Origin: Bacteroidales bacterium
GTDB lineage: Bacteria; Bacteroidota; Bacteroidia; Bacteroidales; WCHB1-69
Reading direction: 5' to 3'
Length of the DNA stretch: 64,000 nt
Assembly (NCBI GenBank): GCA_017651425.1
Contig: JAGCCZ010000033.1
Coordinates: 17,540-81,539 of the forward strand
In this document: in pieces, positions 44,682 to 52,976 of the stretch
Position numbering within the stretch: position 1 is the stretch's first letter
Layout of the letters: each line of letters opens with the position of its first letter
Made by a program: the position numbers and the translations under genes
The notes under the pieces: model-generated
What the model saw: the letters and a program-made list of their open reading frames with translations, nothing else
What the model was told of the DNA's origin: nothing
The model's database searches: none

Positions 44682-44795
44682 GCGTGAATTGTGTTTTTTT
44701 TCAAAGAACGGCGTGAAATCCGTTGCATGTAATTTCACACCGCAAAAATAACAACTTGATGGATTGGATGTTTGGTCCGAATTGGTCCGAATTAG

Positions 44796-44835
44796 CTATT
44801 AGCCGTTAGCTATTGGCATTAGCTGTTGGCAGCCA
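44796..44835. repeat. Low-complexity GTTAGCTATTGGC array
   Basis: Imperfect copies of TTAGC(C/T)(A/G)TTGGC lie directly before the promoter of the DUF3298 gene. A related fragment (ATTGGCTGTTGGCC) occurs at about 435-449. Confidence 0.5.
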
Positions 44836-44855
44836 CGGCTGTAAAATATTTTTTC

Positions 44856-44863
44856 TACTTTTG
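44856..44863 (+). promoter_or_regulatory. -7 promoter element for the DUF3298 lipoprotein
   Basis: TACTTTTG lies 22 bp upstream of the ATG at 44886 and favours that start. Confidence 0.5.
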
Positions 44864-44885
44864 CACCCCTAAAAACAATATCACG

Positions 44886-45725
44886 ATGAAACACAAACTC
44901 TTTCTCTCCCTGTTCATTATGGCCTGTGTTGTCACAGGATGCAACAAACCCTTAGGCCCGTTCGCCACCATCAGTATCTCAGGAAGCCACTGCTTTATGG
45001 TCAAAACCGACGATCCCTACCTGCCCGAAGAGATGAACCCCTACGGCGTGGAGAACAGCTACACCCTCGTCTGGCCCCTCAAAGGGATGATGACCGAAGA
45101 GGCCGAGAAAGAACTCATCCGCCAGGTGTTCGCCGACAGCACCGCCTCCTCCGTGAACGAGGCCGCTGAAAAATGGATGAAGAATATGTGGCTGTATGAC
45201 GATGAGGTCAAAGCGGTGTCAACCCGACCTCTCGACAAAGTGGACGATCAGAAGCCATACACCTACGCCCACCTCCAGAACAGTCTCCGGGAAGACGGCG
45301 AGCTGGTGACCTTCACCAACACCACCGAGACCTTCCTGGCCGGCGCCGCCCACGGCTCCTACATCGTGGAATACCTCACCTACGACCGAAAGAAGAAACG
45401 CGTGGTGCATCTCAACGACCTGGTGGACACCTCCAAACTCGGTGAGATCATCGTCCGCGCCGTGCAGGACCTGACCGTCAACAAAGAGGTGCTCGACTGC
45501 ATGTTCGACGAGTACAAGACCGCGGAGAAAATCATCGTCCCCGACAACTTCTTCATCGACAGCACCCGGAGCACAATCAACATCGTGTTCCAGCAATACG
45601 ACATCACCCCATACGCCTGCGGGCTGCAGACGGTGGTGATGCCCATCTACTGGCTATCAAAACACACTCCCCTCACACCGTACGCGAAGAAGGTGTTTGG
45701 GGAGGAGAGTTATTTGAGGGAGTAG
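44886..45725 (+). CDS. DUF3298 (RsiV-like) lipoprotein
   Basis: A 279-aa lipoprotein (lipobox MACVVTGCNKP, lipidation at Cys18). The body has the RsiV/PdaC-type arrangement: an N-terminal alpha/beta domain, then the DUF3298 domain from about residue 150 (TFLAGAAHGSYIVEYLTYD, HLNDLVDTSK, FFIDSTRSTINIVFQQYDITPYACGLQTVVMP). In other bacteria related domains bind peptidoglycan or lysozyme. No sigma factor is adjacent, so an anti-sigma role is not supported. The ATG at 44886 gives the signal sequence. Confidence 0.82.
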   Translation: MKHKLFLSLFIMACVVTGCNKPLGPFATISISGSHCFMVKTDDPYLPEEMNPYGVENSYTLVWPLKGMMTEEAEKELIRQVFADSTASSVNEAAEKWMKNMWLYDDEVKAVSTRPLDKVDDQKPYTYAHLQNSLREDGELVTFTNTTETFLAGAAHGSYIVEYLTYDRKKKRVVHLNDLVDTSKLGEIIVRAVQDLTVNKEVLDCMFDEYKTAEKIIVPDNFFIDSTRSTINIVFQQYDITPYACGLQTVVMPIYWLSKHTPLTPYAKKVFGEESYLRE

Positions 45726-45744
45726 TTTGAGACCGGAGAACGAA

Positions 45745-45776
45745 GACCATAGACCAGAGATCTAAGGTCTATGGTC
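45745..45776. repeat. 11-bp inverted repeat between convergent genes
   Basis: GACCATAGACC and GGTCTATGGTC (perfect, 10-nt loop) lie within GAGACC/AGACC-rich sequence between the DUF3298 gene and the convergent rubrerythrin gene. There is no T run, so the terminator role is uncertain. Confidence 0.5.
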
Positions 45777-45793
45777 TCAAGTCTAAAATCCGA

Positions 45794-46342
45794 TTATTTC
45801 TTAAAATACCGGTTGAAGAGGCCTTCAAAGCCTTTGCCGTGGCGAGCTTCGTCTTTCGCCATCTCGTGGACAGTGTCGTGGATGGCATCCAGGTTCAGTT
45901 CCTTGGCACGGCGAGCGATGCGCATCTTGTCCTCGCAAGCGCCGCACTCCGCCACCATACGCTTCTCGAGGTTGGTCTTGGTGTCCCAAACCACCTCACC
46001 CAACAGCTCGGCGAAACGTGCGCAGTGGTCGGCCTCCTCGAAAGCATAACGGCGGAAAGCCTCGGCGATTTCAGGATACCCTTCGCGATCGGCCTGACGG
46101 CTCATCGCCAAGTACATACCCACCTCGGTGGCCTCCCCCATGAAATGGGCGTTGAGATCCTTCTTCATCTCGTCATCCGTATCCTTGGCGATACCGATCA
46201 CGTGCTCGGTGACAAAATTCAGGCCGGCACTCTCGTCCAGCACTTTCCATTCCACCAGTTGTTTGCATTGGGGACATCTTTCAGGAGCTTCCGTTCCTTC
46301 GTGAACATAGCCGCAAATCGGGCATACAAATTTCTTCATCAT
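45794..46342 (-). CDS. Rubrerythrin-type protein with N-terminal rubredoxin domain
   Basis: A 182-aa protein. Residues 1-35 form a rubredoxin-like iron site (FVCPICGY, with Cys7 and Cys10; CPQC, with Cys23 and Cys26). The remainder is a ferritin-like four-helix domain with diiron ligands in ExxH-type motifs ([44 protein letters not shown]). The domain order is reversed relative to classical rubrerythrin. It reduces hydrogen peroxide in anaerobes, which fits the lifestyle suggested by the lysine genes. Electron donor genes are not adjacent. Confidence 0.9.
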   Translation of the reverse strand: MMKKFVCPICGYVHEGTEAPERCPQCKQLVEWKVLDESAGLNFVTEHVIGIAKDTDDEMKKDLNAHFMGEATEVGMYLAMSRQADREGYPEIAEAFRRYAFEEADHCARFAELLGEVVWDTKTNLEKRMVAECGACEDKMRIARRAKELNLDAIHDTVHEMAKDEARHGKGFEGLFNRYFKK

Positions 46343-46392
46343 TTTGGTTGGTTTTTATTGGGTTAGATATTAATAAATGTAGTTGTTGTCCA

Positions 46393-47811
46393 TTACCGTT
46401 CAAACCACTTCAGCAGTTTCATCTTCAGTTCGCCGGCCTTGCCCGTGTAGGGGTGCTCGCGCAGAGGCAGGTTGAAGCGGGTGCGGCCCTTGAGGACGGT
46501 CTGCGGGTGCGTGAACTCGCGGAAGCCCCACTCGCCGTGGTAGGCGCCCATGCCGGAGTGGCCCGTGCCGTTGAACGGCACGCCCTTGACCATCATGTGG
46601 ATACACACCTCGTTGATGCAGCCGCCGCCGTACTGTTGCGTCTGCATCACGCGGTTCGCCCAGCACATATCCTTGGTGAACAAATACATCGCCAAGGGAT
46701 GCTCGCGGTCGGCGATGGTCTCCATCAGGGCATCCACCTCTATGTCGGGGAAGGGCACCACCGGCAACAGCGGGTTGAAGAGCTCGTGCTGCACGATATG
46801 CTCGTCCTTGTTCACGGGGTAGATGATGGTGGGGGCATAACGCTGTGCATTGCGGTCGCCCTCGCCGCCGAAGACGATGCGGTCGCGGTACTCGTCGGCT
46901 AATGCCGCGCACTTGTCGTAGGCCGCCGTCGTGATGAGTTTCGGGTACTCGGGGTTGGTGACTGGATGCTCGCCGATCTGGGCTGTAAAGGCCTTCTTGA
47001 GTTCCTCCAGAAAGGGTTCCGCAACCTCCTCGGCCACGGCTATCTGGTTGATGTTGATGCAGATCTGTCCCGCGTTGCAGAGCTTGAAGAAGGCGATCTT
47101 GCGGGCAGCGTCCTTGAGGTCGGCATCCCTGCGCACCACGCACCAGTTGCCGGTCTCGCCGCCCAGCTCCAACGCCACGGGCGTGAGGTTCTTGGAGGCC
47201 TCGGCCATCACGTGCTTGCCCACAGCGGGAGAGCCCGTGTAGAAGATCTTGTCGAAGCGCTGCGCGAGGCACATATCCGCGATGTCGTGACCGCCGTCGA
47301 TGAGGGTGACGTACTCGGGCGGGAAGACCTCCGCGAAGAAGCGCTTGAGCACTTCGGTGCAGGCCGCCGACTTGCTGCTGGACTTGATGACGACGGTGTT
47401 GCCGCCGCACATCGCCGCCGCCACCACGCCGATGGTGAGCAGGATCGGGAAGTTGAACGGACTGATGACCAACGAGACGCCGTAGGGCATCTTATAGACT
47501 TTGGTGACGGTGCTCGGGAAGCACATCAGGCCGCTGCAGTGGGTCTCGGGGCGCGCCCAGCGGCGCAGTCCCCGGATCATCTCGTTGACTTCCACGGCGA
47601 TGGGGCCCACGTCGCAGAGGTAGGCTTCCACCCTACTCCGCCCGAGGTCTGCGGTCAATGCATCCTCAAACTCGGTGGCATGGGCCATCACGGCAGCCTT
47701 CAGCTTCTTGAGCTGCTGTATCCTCCACTTCACGGGCAGCGTCGCGCCCGTGCGGAAGAACTTGCGCTGTGCCGCGACAATTTGTTGTATTTCGGTTTCA
47801 GTATAAGACAT
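46393..47811 (-). CDS. Aldehyde dehydrogenase family protein
   Basis: A 472-aa NAD(P)-dependent aldehyde dehydrogenase, closest by eye to class 3-type enzymes. The catalytic cysteine is C251 (CNAGQICININ), the general base is E215 (PVALELGGETGN), and the Asn of SPFNFP is at 120. The C-terminal PFNGTGHSGMGAYHGEWGFREFTH is typical. The usual consensus LELGGKSP is changed to LELGGETGN. It oxidises an aldehyde of unknown identity in the cytoplasm. A -7 element TATCTTTG is at 47831-47838. Confidence 0.9.
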   Translation of the reverse strand: MSYTETEIQQIVAAQRKFFRTGATLPVKWRIQQLKKLKAAVMAHATEFEDALTADLGRSRVEAYLCDVGPIAVEVNEMIRGLRRWARPETHCSGLMCFPSTVTKVYKMPYGVSLVISPFNFPILLTIGVVAAAMCGGNTVVIKSSSKSAACTEVLKRFFAEVFPPEYVTLIDGGHDIADMCLAQRFDKIFYTGSPAVGKHVMAEASKNLTPVALELGGETGNWCVVRRDADLKDAARKIAFFKLCNAGQICININQIAVAEEVAEPFLEELKKAFTAQIGEHPVTNPEYPKLITTAAYDKCAALADEYRDRIVFGGEGDRNAQRYAPTIIYPVNKDEHIVQHELFNPLLPVVPFPDIEVDALMETIADREHPLAMYLFTKDMCWANRVMQTQQYGGGCINEVCIHMMVKGVPFNGTGHSGMGAYHGEWGFREFTHPQTVLKGRTRFNLPLREHPYTGKAGELKMKLLKWFER

Positions 47812-47830
47812 AACAAGATAAACTGGGCGG

Positions 47831-47838
47831 CAAAGATA
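47831..47838 (-). promoter_or_regulatory. -7 promoter element for the aldehyde dehydrogenase
   Basis: The minus strand reads TATCTTTG, 19 bp before the start codon. Confidence 0.5.
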
Positions 47839-47909
47839 CGCATTTTAATTAAGAAGGAAGAATTAAGAATGAAGACCGTAAATCGCACATCGCACATCGG
47901 ATCATTATT

Positions 47910-48314
47910 CTACATCCCCATAATCTCCAGCATCTCAGCAGGCGTGACGACTTTTGGAGTTTTCGGAAAATGGCGGATGTTACCCGTTATGAGATAAGCA
48001 TCTTCTTTCGACATGGCCACTTCGAAAAAAACGATGTCGTCTGCATCGGGAAATGGGATATCTGTAGCCTCTCTGCCCGCCCAACAACCATTATCAACAA
48101 ACAGGTCAAGCATATTCAGAACGTCTTCTTCTCGCAGGTTGAACTTGCTGCGATGCAACACTTCCTGATACTCCAATAGAATCTCGTCGTTGAACAATGG
48201 AATGACACGACCCTTCACCACTTGTTCCATCACTCTAACTGTGGCAGAGTCTGAATTATGTGTGATCATAGCCGACACCAAGACGTTGGTGTCAAAAACG
48301 GCGTAATATTTCAT
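47910..48314 (-). CDS. PIN-domain toxin
   Basis: A 134-aa PIN-domain protein, an RNase-fold toxin. The first acidic residue is in YAVFDTNVLVSAM (D8), and later acids lie in FNDEILLEYQEVL and FPDADDIVFFEVA. The terminal region (DAYLITGNIRHFPKTPKVVTPAEML) is typical of the PIN-family toxin components. The start overlaps the antitoxin stop by 4 bp (ATGA), so the two are made together. It would cut cellular RNA when the antitoxin is lost; the target is unknown. Confidence 0.9.
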   Translation of the reverse strand: MKYYAVFDTNVLVSAMITHNSDSATVRVMEQVVKGRVIPLFNDEILLEYQEVLHRSKFNLREEDVLNMLDLFVDNGCWAGREATDIPFPDADDIVFFEVAMSKEDAYLITGNIRHFPKTPKVVTPAEMLEIMGM

Positions 48315-48601
48315 TTCTTGCCTCTGGCCTTGTTAATCTCATCGTTGATTTCATCCAAACCAAGCTCAGGAGTATTCCCATTCTCGGCCCATTCCCGCAT
48401 ATTGCGGAAGGCAGCCATCCGTTCGGCAACCGTTTTCTTCTCATCGGCCCTGATTTCGAAAGGGATGCACCTTCGCTGCACCACTGTTCTGGCAAACACG
48501 TTGATGGCAGTATTTACGCTCATTCCGAATTCGGAGCACAGCGCCTCAAATATGGTTTTCAGTTGTGAGTCCATCCTCACAGTCATTGACACTTGCGACA
48601 T
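48311..48601 (-). CDS. RelB/DinJ-type antitoxin
   Basis: A 96-aa protein whose N-terminus (SMTVRMDSQLKTIFEALCSEFGMSVNTAINVFARTVV) is the ribbon-helix-helix of RelB/DinJ antitoxins. The C-terminus is charged and flexible and would bind the toxin (LGLDEINDEINKARGKK). The start at 48601 is chosen because the promoter -7 element lies at 48627-48634, downstream of the alternative start codon at 48655. It probably represses its own promoter. Confidence 0.88.
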   Translation of the reverse strand: MSQVSMTVRMDSQLKTIFEALCSEFGMSVNTAINVFARTVVQRRCIPFEIRADEKKTVAERMAAFRNMREWAENGNTPELGLDEINDEINKARGKK

Positions 48602-48626
48602 TTCAATATGATTTAAATTTACGCCG

Positions 48627-48655
48627 CAAAGATATAAAATTATTTCATATTGCAA
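48627..48655 (-). promoter_or_regulatory. Promoter of the toxin-antitoxin pair
   Basis: The minus strand has TATCTTTG (48627-48634) as -7 and TTGC (48652-48655) 17 bp upstream. The 5' leader would be about 20 nt. Confidence 0.6.
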
Positions 48656-48688
48656 TCAAAAAAAATGATTCCGCAAAAGTATGAAAAA

Positions 48689-49102
48689 TCAATACTCGTC
48701 ACTGTACCCGCCGTCCTTGTTTGTCAAATGGATGACGATCACGTCAAACAACGGGTAATCCTTGTATTCCACGAAGAAGGAGGTCTCTCCCGTGAAACTT
48801 TTCGGGAACTGGATGCCCAGGAGCGCTCCTTGGGGGATTCTGCTGTCTTTCCCGCTTTTCGTGTTCGTGTCCGAATCCCCTTTCTCGTTAAGTTCATAGT
48901 CTCCATAGACCTCTTTCACCGTGCTGTCGGCGTTAAGAATCACCACTCTGCAGTGGAAGTTTTGGTAGGAGGTCTCGTTCACGACCTTCACCTGGTTGTA
49001 GGATTTCTCGAAGCCCTTCACCTCGAAGGACTTCATCTCTTGCTGGGCAAAGACGGACACCGCTGCCATCAGGAACAATGCGGACAAGAAAATTCTCTTC
49101 AT
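48689..49102 (-). CDS. Small secreted protein of unknown function
   Basis: A 137-aa protein with a signal peptide (residues 1-19, ending VFAQ) and no lipobox cysteine. The mature part is beta-rich and small (VVNETSYQNFHCRVVILNAD, FPKSFTGETSFFVEYKDYP). No family was recognised. It is divergent from the lipoprotein gene at 49190, and their promoters nearly coincide. Confidence 0.65.
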   Translation of the reverse strand: MKRIFLSALFLMAAVSVFAQQEMKSFEVKGFEKSYNQVKVVNETSYQNFHCRVVILNADSTVKEVYGDYELNEKGDSDTNTKSGKDSRIPQGALLGIQFPKSFTGETSFFVEYKDYPLFDVIVIHLTNKDGGYSDEY

Positions 49103-49120
49103 ATTTTTTACTCAAATTAA

Positions 49121-49151
49121 TTTCGCTGCAAAAATAAAAATATTATCTTTG
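49121..49151. promoter_or_regulatory. Closely spaced divergent promoters
   Basis: On the plus strand TATCTTTG (49144-49151) has a TTTCG -33-like element at 49121, 18-19 bp upstream. On the minus strand TATTTTTG occupies 49129-49136. The two -7 elements are 7 bp apart and point outward, so RNA polymerase could hold only one at a time. Confidence 0.55.
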
Positions 49152-49189
49152 CATCATCGTTTTTGTATTATTTCTGTTATTTCTTTCTT

Positions 49190-50428
49190 ATGCTTACGAC
49201 AACCAATTTTTTCAAATTCAAAACGGGGAACAATTTCTTCGCGGCAATAGCCTTTTCAGCCATTCTAATGCTTTTGGCCGCCTGCACCCGCGAACCAGTG
49301 GAACCGACACCGCCGAACCCGACAATCCAGGAACTGCCGCCCATCGAGTACACCCCTGAAGTGAACGATCCGGTCACCAATGACTTCACGATGGTCAAAG
49401 CCTGCATCGGGAAAAACTTGAATGAAGCCGTTGCCATCATCAATGAGCGGGACTACCATTTGGACAATAATAGCAGTTCCGACCCGGGATTGGACCACTA
49501 CATCCATACCGAAAACGGAACAGAAAAACACCTCGCGTTTTGGCGTCCAAGCCAATCCGTTGTTCATCAAGGCGAACTCTATGTCAAAGACCAGGAGTTG
49601 CCCGTAATGCTACTCTTTTACAAACAATGGCTGCAGGAATTCCGCGCCTCCTCAGCATACGGAAAATTAGCACGCACCTACTTTTCCGGGCGCGTGGATG
49701 GCAATACCCTGAACATCCAGTCTCTTGACGAGCTTATTGCCGCTATGGATAATCTCCAATCTGCCTCCGACATCAACATCACTGCGAATGGAAATGACAT
49801 TTATGGCAACGAGTATGAAATATTTCTTTTATACGGAAACCACACCAAATGGGTGGAGTTGCGTATCTTAAATTCACGCGCAGGGCAACCTTCCGATGAT
49901 TTCACCCAAAGCGACTTGCAGGATACGGATCTACACAAGAACATTCTGATTTCCAAAGTGGATTATCTCACATTCCGATACAAAGGATTCTATGCCCTGA
50001 ATGTGCAAAACCCAGTTCAGACCGGCACCGAAATCCCATTCCTGGCCGAATACCAAGCACCTGGCGATTTCGGTTGGATCAAGTTATACTACCAAAACAC
50101 AAGCAATCTGCTGATGTCCGGAAGCATCGTCTGGTCGGGATGCGGACACTTGGAATTCCCCACCGGTTTCCGGGCCGGCAGACAACTCAACAACAGACTG
50201 CCCTATCCAGGACAGAATAAGATTGCATACATCAACAATGCCGGGGCCTACCAGACCGTGACGGATGATGCAGACCTCCAGCGCATCTGGCAGACCGTCT
50301 CCATACAGCAAGAGTTCCAGCACTATTATGCGAACAGCCACAAAAAAGTGGCAGTTTATCTGTACACTCCGAGTGTTGGCATAGGCAACCCCGCCGACTG
50401 GTACTACCTGGTGTTTGTGGAGCAATAA
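49190..50428 (+). CDS. Lipoprotein of unknown function
   Basis: A 412-aa protein with a lipobox (ILMLLAACTREP, lipidation near Cys32), then a Pro/Thr-rich linker (REPVEPTPPNPTIQELPPIE) and a largely beta-strand mature domain. No enzyme motif was recognised. The ATG at 49190 (MLTTTNFFKF) is preferred; the TTG at 49163 is closer to the transcript start but unlikely. The sequence just before the ATG is a TTATTTCTG/TTATTTCTT simple repeat. Confidence 0.7.
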   Translation: MLTTTNFFKFKTGNNFFAAIAFSAILMLLAACTREPVEPTPPNPTIQELPPIEYTPEVNDPVTNDFTMVKACIGKNLNEAVAIINERDYHLDNNSSSDPGLDHYIHTENGTEKHLAFWRPSQSVVHQGELYVKDQELPVMLLFYKQWLQEFRASSAYGKLARTYFSGRVDGNTLNIQSLDELIAAMDNLQSASDINITANGNDIYGNEYEIFLLYGNHTKWVELRILNSRAGQPSDDFTQSDLQDTDLHKNILISKVDYLTFRYKGFYALNVQNPVQTGTEIPFLAEYQAPGDFGWIKLYYQNTSNLLMSGSIVWSGCGHLEFPTGFRAGRQLNNRLPYPGQNKIAYINNAGAYQTVTDDADLQRIWQTVSIQQEFQHYYANSHKKVAVYLYTPSVGIGNPADWYYLVFVEQ

Positions 50429-50488
50429 CGGCTGTTGGTGGCGGGTCGTCAGCTGTGAACCGTGATGAGTGATCAGTATGTGGTTTCC

Positions 50489-50523
50489 AAAAAAAACGGC
50501 GGAACAGGTACCCCTGTCCGCCG
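50489..50523 (-). terminator. Rho-independent terminator after the small lipoprotein gene
   Basis: A strong hairpin, CGGCGGAACAGG (50497-50508) with CCTGTCCGCCG (50513-50523), one bulged A, is followed on the minus strand by a run of eight T (50489-50496). It is correctly placed for the gene ending at 50548. The rest of the 119-bp gap holds only short repeats. Confidence 0.85.
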
Positions 50524-50547
50524 ATTGATTTGTGGCATGGAGCAATA

Positions 50548-50757
50548 CTATTTACATTTGTACATGTCCAGACCAGCTTCGTCGTTAAGCTTCTTTTCCA
50601 TGGCCTTGCAGTCATCCTTGTTCATGTTCTCGTCTTCAAAGACGGCCATCGCATGGGTGACATCGGTCTTCACGTAACAATGGCAGCCCTTGCTGCAGGA
50701 GGTGGAGACAGCGGCCAGCAGAAATGCTGCTGAAACTAAAACCAGAATTTTTTTCAT
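50548..50757 (-). CDS. Small cysteine-containing lipoprotein
   Basis: A 69-aa protein with a lipobox (AAVSTSCSKGC, lipidation at Cys21), then two more cysteines near the anchor (GCHCYV), one in NKDDCKAM and one at the end (DMYKCK). The mature peptide is about 49 residues and charged. No family recognised. The start at 50757 (MKKILVLVS) is clear from the signal sequence. A terminator follows. Confidence 0.7.
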   Translation of the reverse strand: MKKILVLVSAAFLLAAVSTSCSKGCHCYVKTDVTHAMAVFEDENMNKDDCKAMEKKLNDEAGLDMYKCK

Positions 50758-50865
50758 ACTTTTTTTGAAGACTTCTTGGTGATAAGAATCAAGGGCACAA
50801 GTGATCATCTTTGCGGAAGTCTGTAACACAGAGACATCGGCTGGTGTCCTTTCTAATAGGTTCAT

Positions 50866-51576
50866 CTAAAAATTGAGCGTCACTCCCGCCCCTCCCGGCG
50901 TGGGACCGAAACTCAGCCGCAAGGCCGTGGCGGGGGAGTTGAAGTTGTCGATGACGCGGTTGATGCGCACTTTGCTCTTGACGGTGAGCAAGATGGCGGG
51001 CACCATGAATGCGGTGGTGGCGAGGAGACCGCCGCCGAAGAAAAACACCCCCGCCATGGCACTGCGCCAGAGGTCAACACCCAGATTGTCGCTTTCGAGA
51101 AGCTGGTCACGGGCAGTCGCGGTTTGGATGAAAGAGGCGCAGAATTGGTACAGTCCGACACATGCGAAGGCGGCGGAGCATCCTCCGGCCACATAGAGCG
51201 GGATACTGACATAGCTGTTCCGTTTCGCCTTGCAGTACTCCGAGTAACCATCGGCAGGCAAGAGGCTCTTGAGGTCGTTGTTGTCAAGCTTGAACAGTTC
51301 GCCGTCAGTGCCGGTAAGGTACATGTTGCCGTGGTTGTAATAGAGCCTTCCGGCCCCTCGGTCCCGACGGAACGTCTCCAGAAGGTCCTCCTTGCTCATC
51401 AACTCGGGTTTGATCCGGGCATCGTAAAGATAGAGCGTATCGTAGGTGACCTCCTCCTCGATGATGACGATGGTGTCTTGGGCAGGCTTGGTCTCATCCA
51501 CTTGGCCCATGGCGGTGAGGCAGACACTCATGAGTGCCCATGCCAGGATTAATCGGGATGTATTCTTTGTGTGCAT
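50866..51576 (-). CDS. Exported membrane protein of unknown function, downstream of sigma factor
   Basis: A 236-aa protein with a signal peptide (about residues 1-24, ending AMGQ). An extracytoplasmic part (VTYDTLYLYDARIKPELMSK, GNMYLTGTDGELFKLDNNDL) is followed by two or three hydrophobic segments (about 123-145 and 174-200) and a short beta tail. It lies 15 bp below the ECF sigma-factor fusion gene on the same strand and is probably co-transcribed, so it may take part in the same signalling route. That link is inference from position. Confidence 0.68.
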   Translation of the reverse strand: MHTKNTSRLILAWALMSVCLTAMGQVDETKPAQDTIVIIEEEVTYDTLYLYDARIKPELMSKEDLLETFRRDRGAGRLYYNHGNMYLTGTDGELFKLDNNDLKSLLPADGYSEYCKAKRNSYVSIPLYVAGGCSAAFACVGLYQFCASFIQTATARDQLLESDNLGVDLWRSAMAGVFFFGGGLLATTAFMVPAILLTVKSKVRINRVIDNFNSPATALRLSFGPTPGGAGVTLNF

Positions 51577-51591
51577 TGTTCGGTTTGAGTT

Positions 51592-52668
51592 TTAATTGTC
51601 TTTGACGATAACTGTACTTTTGCGTTTGCGATGTACTTTCTTAACGATTACGGGCGTTTGAGGTTCCGCAGTGGTGGCGACAGTGTCGAGTTGCGTCGCG
51701 GTCGTCTCCACTGCGGCGGACATAGGGCGGACAGCCTTGGGGGATGCTGCGACGGGAACGGGTGCTGAAGTGACAACGTCATTCGTCTCAGGATATTGCA
51801 TAGACAAGGTATCTTGGCTCGCGGTGGCGAGGCTGTCCGCAGCGACAGGTGGCGTGGAGGGAGTGTCGGCGGGAGCTGTCCCCGGCCGTGCAGGGCGGGG
51901 ATGTGCGGTCCATAGAAGGCCGCCAATGGCAGCCGTGGCAAGGCCGGTGGCAACAATGGGCAGCGTGTGCGCCTGCAACCACACCCGCAATGACGGCTGC
52001 GGCAGAATCCGTGTTGCGGCTATGTTGAGCGGTCTCGTGGGTGCAATGGCGAAGCCGCTCATCTGACGGCGGCAGAAGCCGTCGAAAATCTCGTCTGTGT
52101 TGTTGATAAGTGGGAACATGAACATAAGCAGATGTCTTTTTTGTTTTGATTTTTCAAACAGGATCTCCTGCAGATGTCGTCTGGCCCTGAGCAGATGCGA
52201 TTTGGAGGTGTTGACGTTGATTCCCAAGAGTTCAGCGATCTGCGGGTGGGTGTATCGGTCAAAGACGTAGAGATTCAAAACCGTGCGGTGGTGTTCGGGC
52301 AGTTGCGCAATCGCCTCCATGATCTCCTGCTGTGAGAAGTCCGCTTTCCGGATAGCGTTCATCATATCGTCGGCAGAGGCCTCCTCGGTTTCCATTTCCA
52401 AGTCGGCCACATCCTCCGCCAGTTCCACGGTCCTGCCTTGCTCGTTGAGATAGGCAAGGGCCTTGTTGACGGTGATGCGCCTCAGCCAGCCTTCAAACGA
52501 TCCGGTGCCCTTGAAGGTGTCAGCCTTCTCGATAGCGGTGAGGAATGCGTCGTGCGCAATGTCCTCGGCTATCTCGCGCACCGGCACATAGCGATAGCAC
52601 ACACCGATCATCTTCGCGATGTTCTGATTGTACTTCTTTGTCCAAAACGACTTCATTCGATCCATCAT
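51592..52668 (-). CDS. ECF sigma factor fused to a C-terminal membrane segment
   Basis: A 358-aa protein. Residues 1-170 are an ECF sigma factor: region 2 with DIAHDAFLTAIEKADTFKG and WLRRITVNKALAYLNEQ, region 4 with LPEHHRTVLNLYVFDRYTHP and an HTH (AELLGINVNTSKSHLLRARR). A helical linker follows, then one membrane span (about 234-254, LPIVATGLATAAIGGLLW) and a Pro/Thr/Ser-rich tail that would lie outside. The layout resembles an anti-sigma factor joined to its sigma factor. Release by proteolysis would be needed for it to act freely. -7 element TAGTTTTG at 52695-52702. Confidence 0.85.
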   Translation of the reverse strand: MMDRMKSFWTKKYNQNIAKMIGVCYRYVPVREIAEDIAHDAFLTAIEKADTFKGTGSFEGWLRRITVNKALAYLNEQGRTVELAEDVADLEMETEEASADDMMNAIRKADFSQQEIMEAIAQLPEHHRTVLNLYVFDRYTHPQIAELLGINVNTSKSHLLRARRHLQEILFEKSKQKRHLLMFMFPLINNTDEIFDGFCRRQMSGFAIAPTRPLNIAATRILPQPSLRVWLQAHTLPIVATGLATAAIGGLLWTAHPRPARPGTAPADTPSTPPVAADSLATASQDTLSMQYPETNDVVTSAPVPVAASPKAVRPMSAAVETTATQLDTVATTAEPQTPVIVKKVHRKRKSTVIVKDN

Positions 52669-52694
52669 CCTAACAGTTCAAGTGTTTTCCGCGG

Positions 52695-52702
52695 CAAAAC
52701 TA
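52695..52702 (-). promoter_or_regulatory. -7 promoter element for the ECF sigma fusion
   Basis: The minus strand reads TAGTTTTG, 26 bp upstream of the start. The remainder of the 52669-52976 gap is AT-rich, with a GGGTTG/CAACCC stem around 52826-52868 and no gene. Confidence 0.45.
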
Positions 52703-52915
52703 CATTAAATGCCAGAATAAAATTCAATTACAATCTTTTTTTTACTAACAATGGTTATTAAAATCAGTTACATTACATTGAGTAAAACTTCGTTCTACAC
52801 AATAGTATGATAAGAAAAACGCAAAGGGTTGCACTTTGTTGGAATTTTTTTTTGAAAAAAAACAACCCTCGATGTCGCTTTTGTGGTTTGCATATCACGG
52901 TATCACTTTTTTTCC

Positions 52916-52923
52916 TACTTTTG
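52916..52923 (+). promoter_or_regulatory. -7 promoter element for the HD-domain gene
   Basis: TACTTTTG followed by CCC. The nearest TTTG is 25 bp upstream, longer than usual. Confidence 0.45.
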
Positions 52924-52976
52924 CCCACGCATCATTAATGACACATTTGAAATTGAATTCACAAACTGATTCACCC

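Noticed and set aside
44886..45725. Anti-sigma factor RsiV
   Set aside because: It shares only the DUF3298 domain; there is no cytoplasmic sigma-binding part and no adjacent sigma gene.
46400..47410. Long 336-codon second frame inside the aldehyde dehydrogenase gene
   Set aside because: It is Arg/His-rich, typical of an out-of-frame reading of a GC-rich gene, and has no start context or domain.
49169..49189. Exact 21-bp match to 55770-55790 as a mobile repeat or att site
   Set aside because: Both copies are low-complexity TTATTTCTG/TTATTTCTT sequence; slippage explains the match, and no other feature is shared.
52938..52976. N-terminal extension of the HD-domain protein from the ATG at 52938
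   Set aside because: The start would leave almost no leader after the -7 element, and the 13 extra residues are not part of the domain. It is kept only as an alternative.
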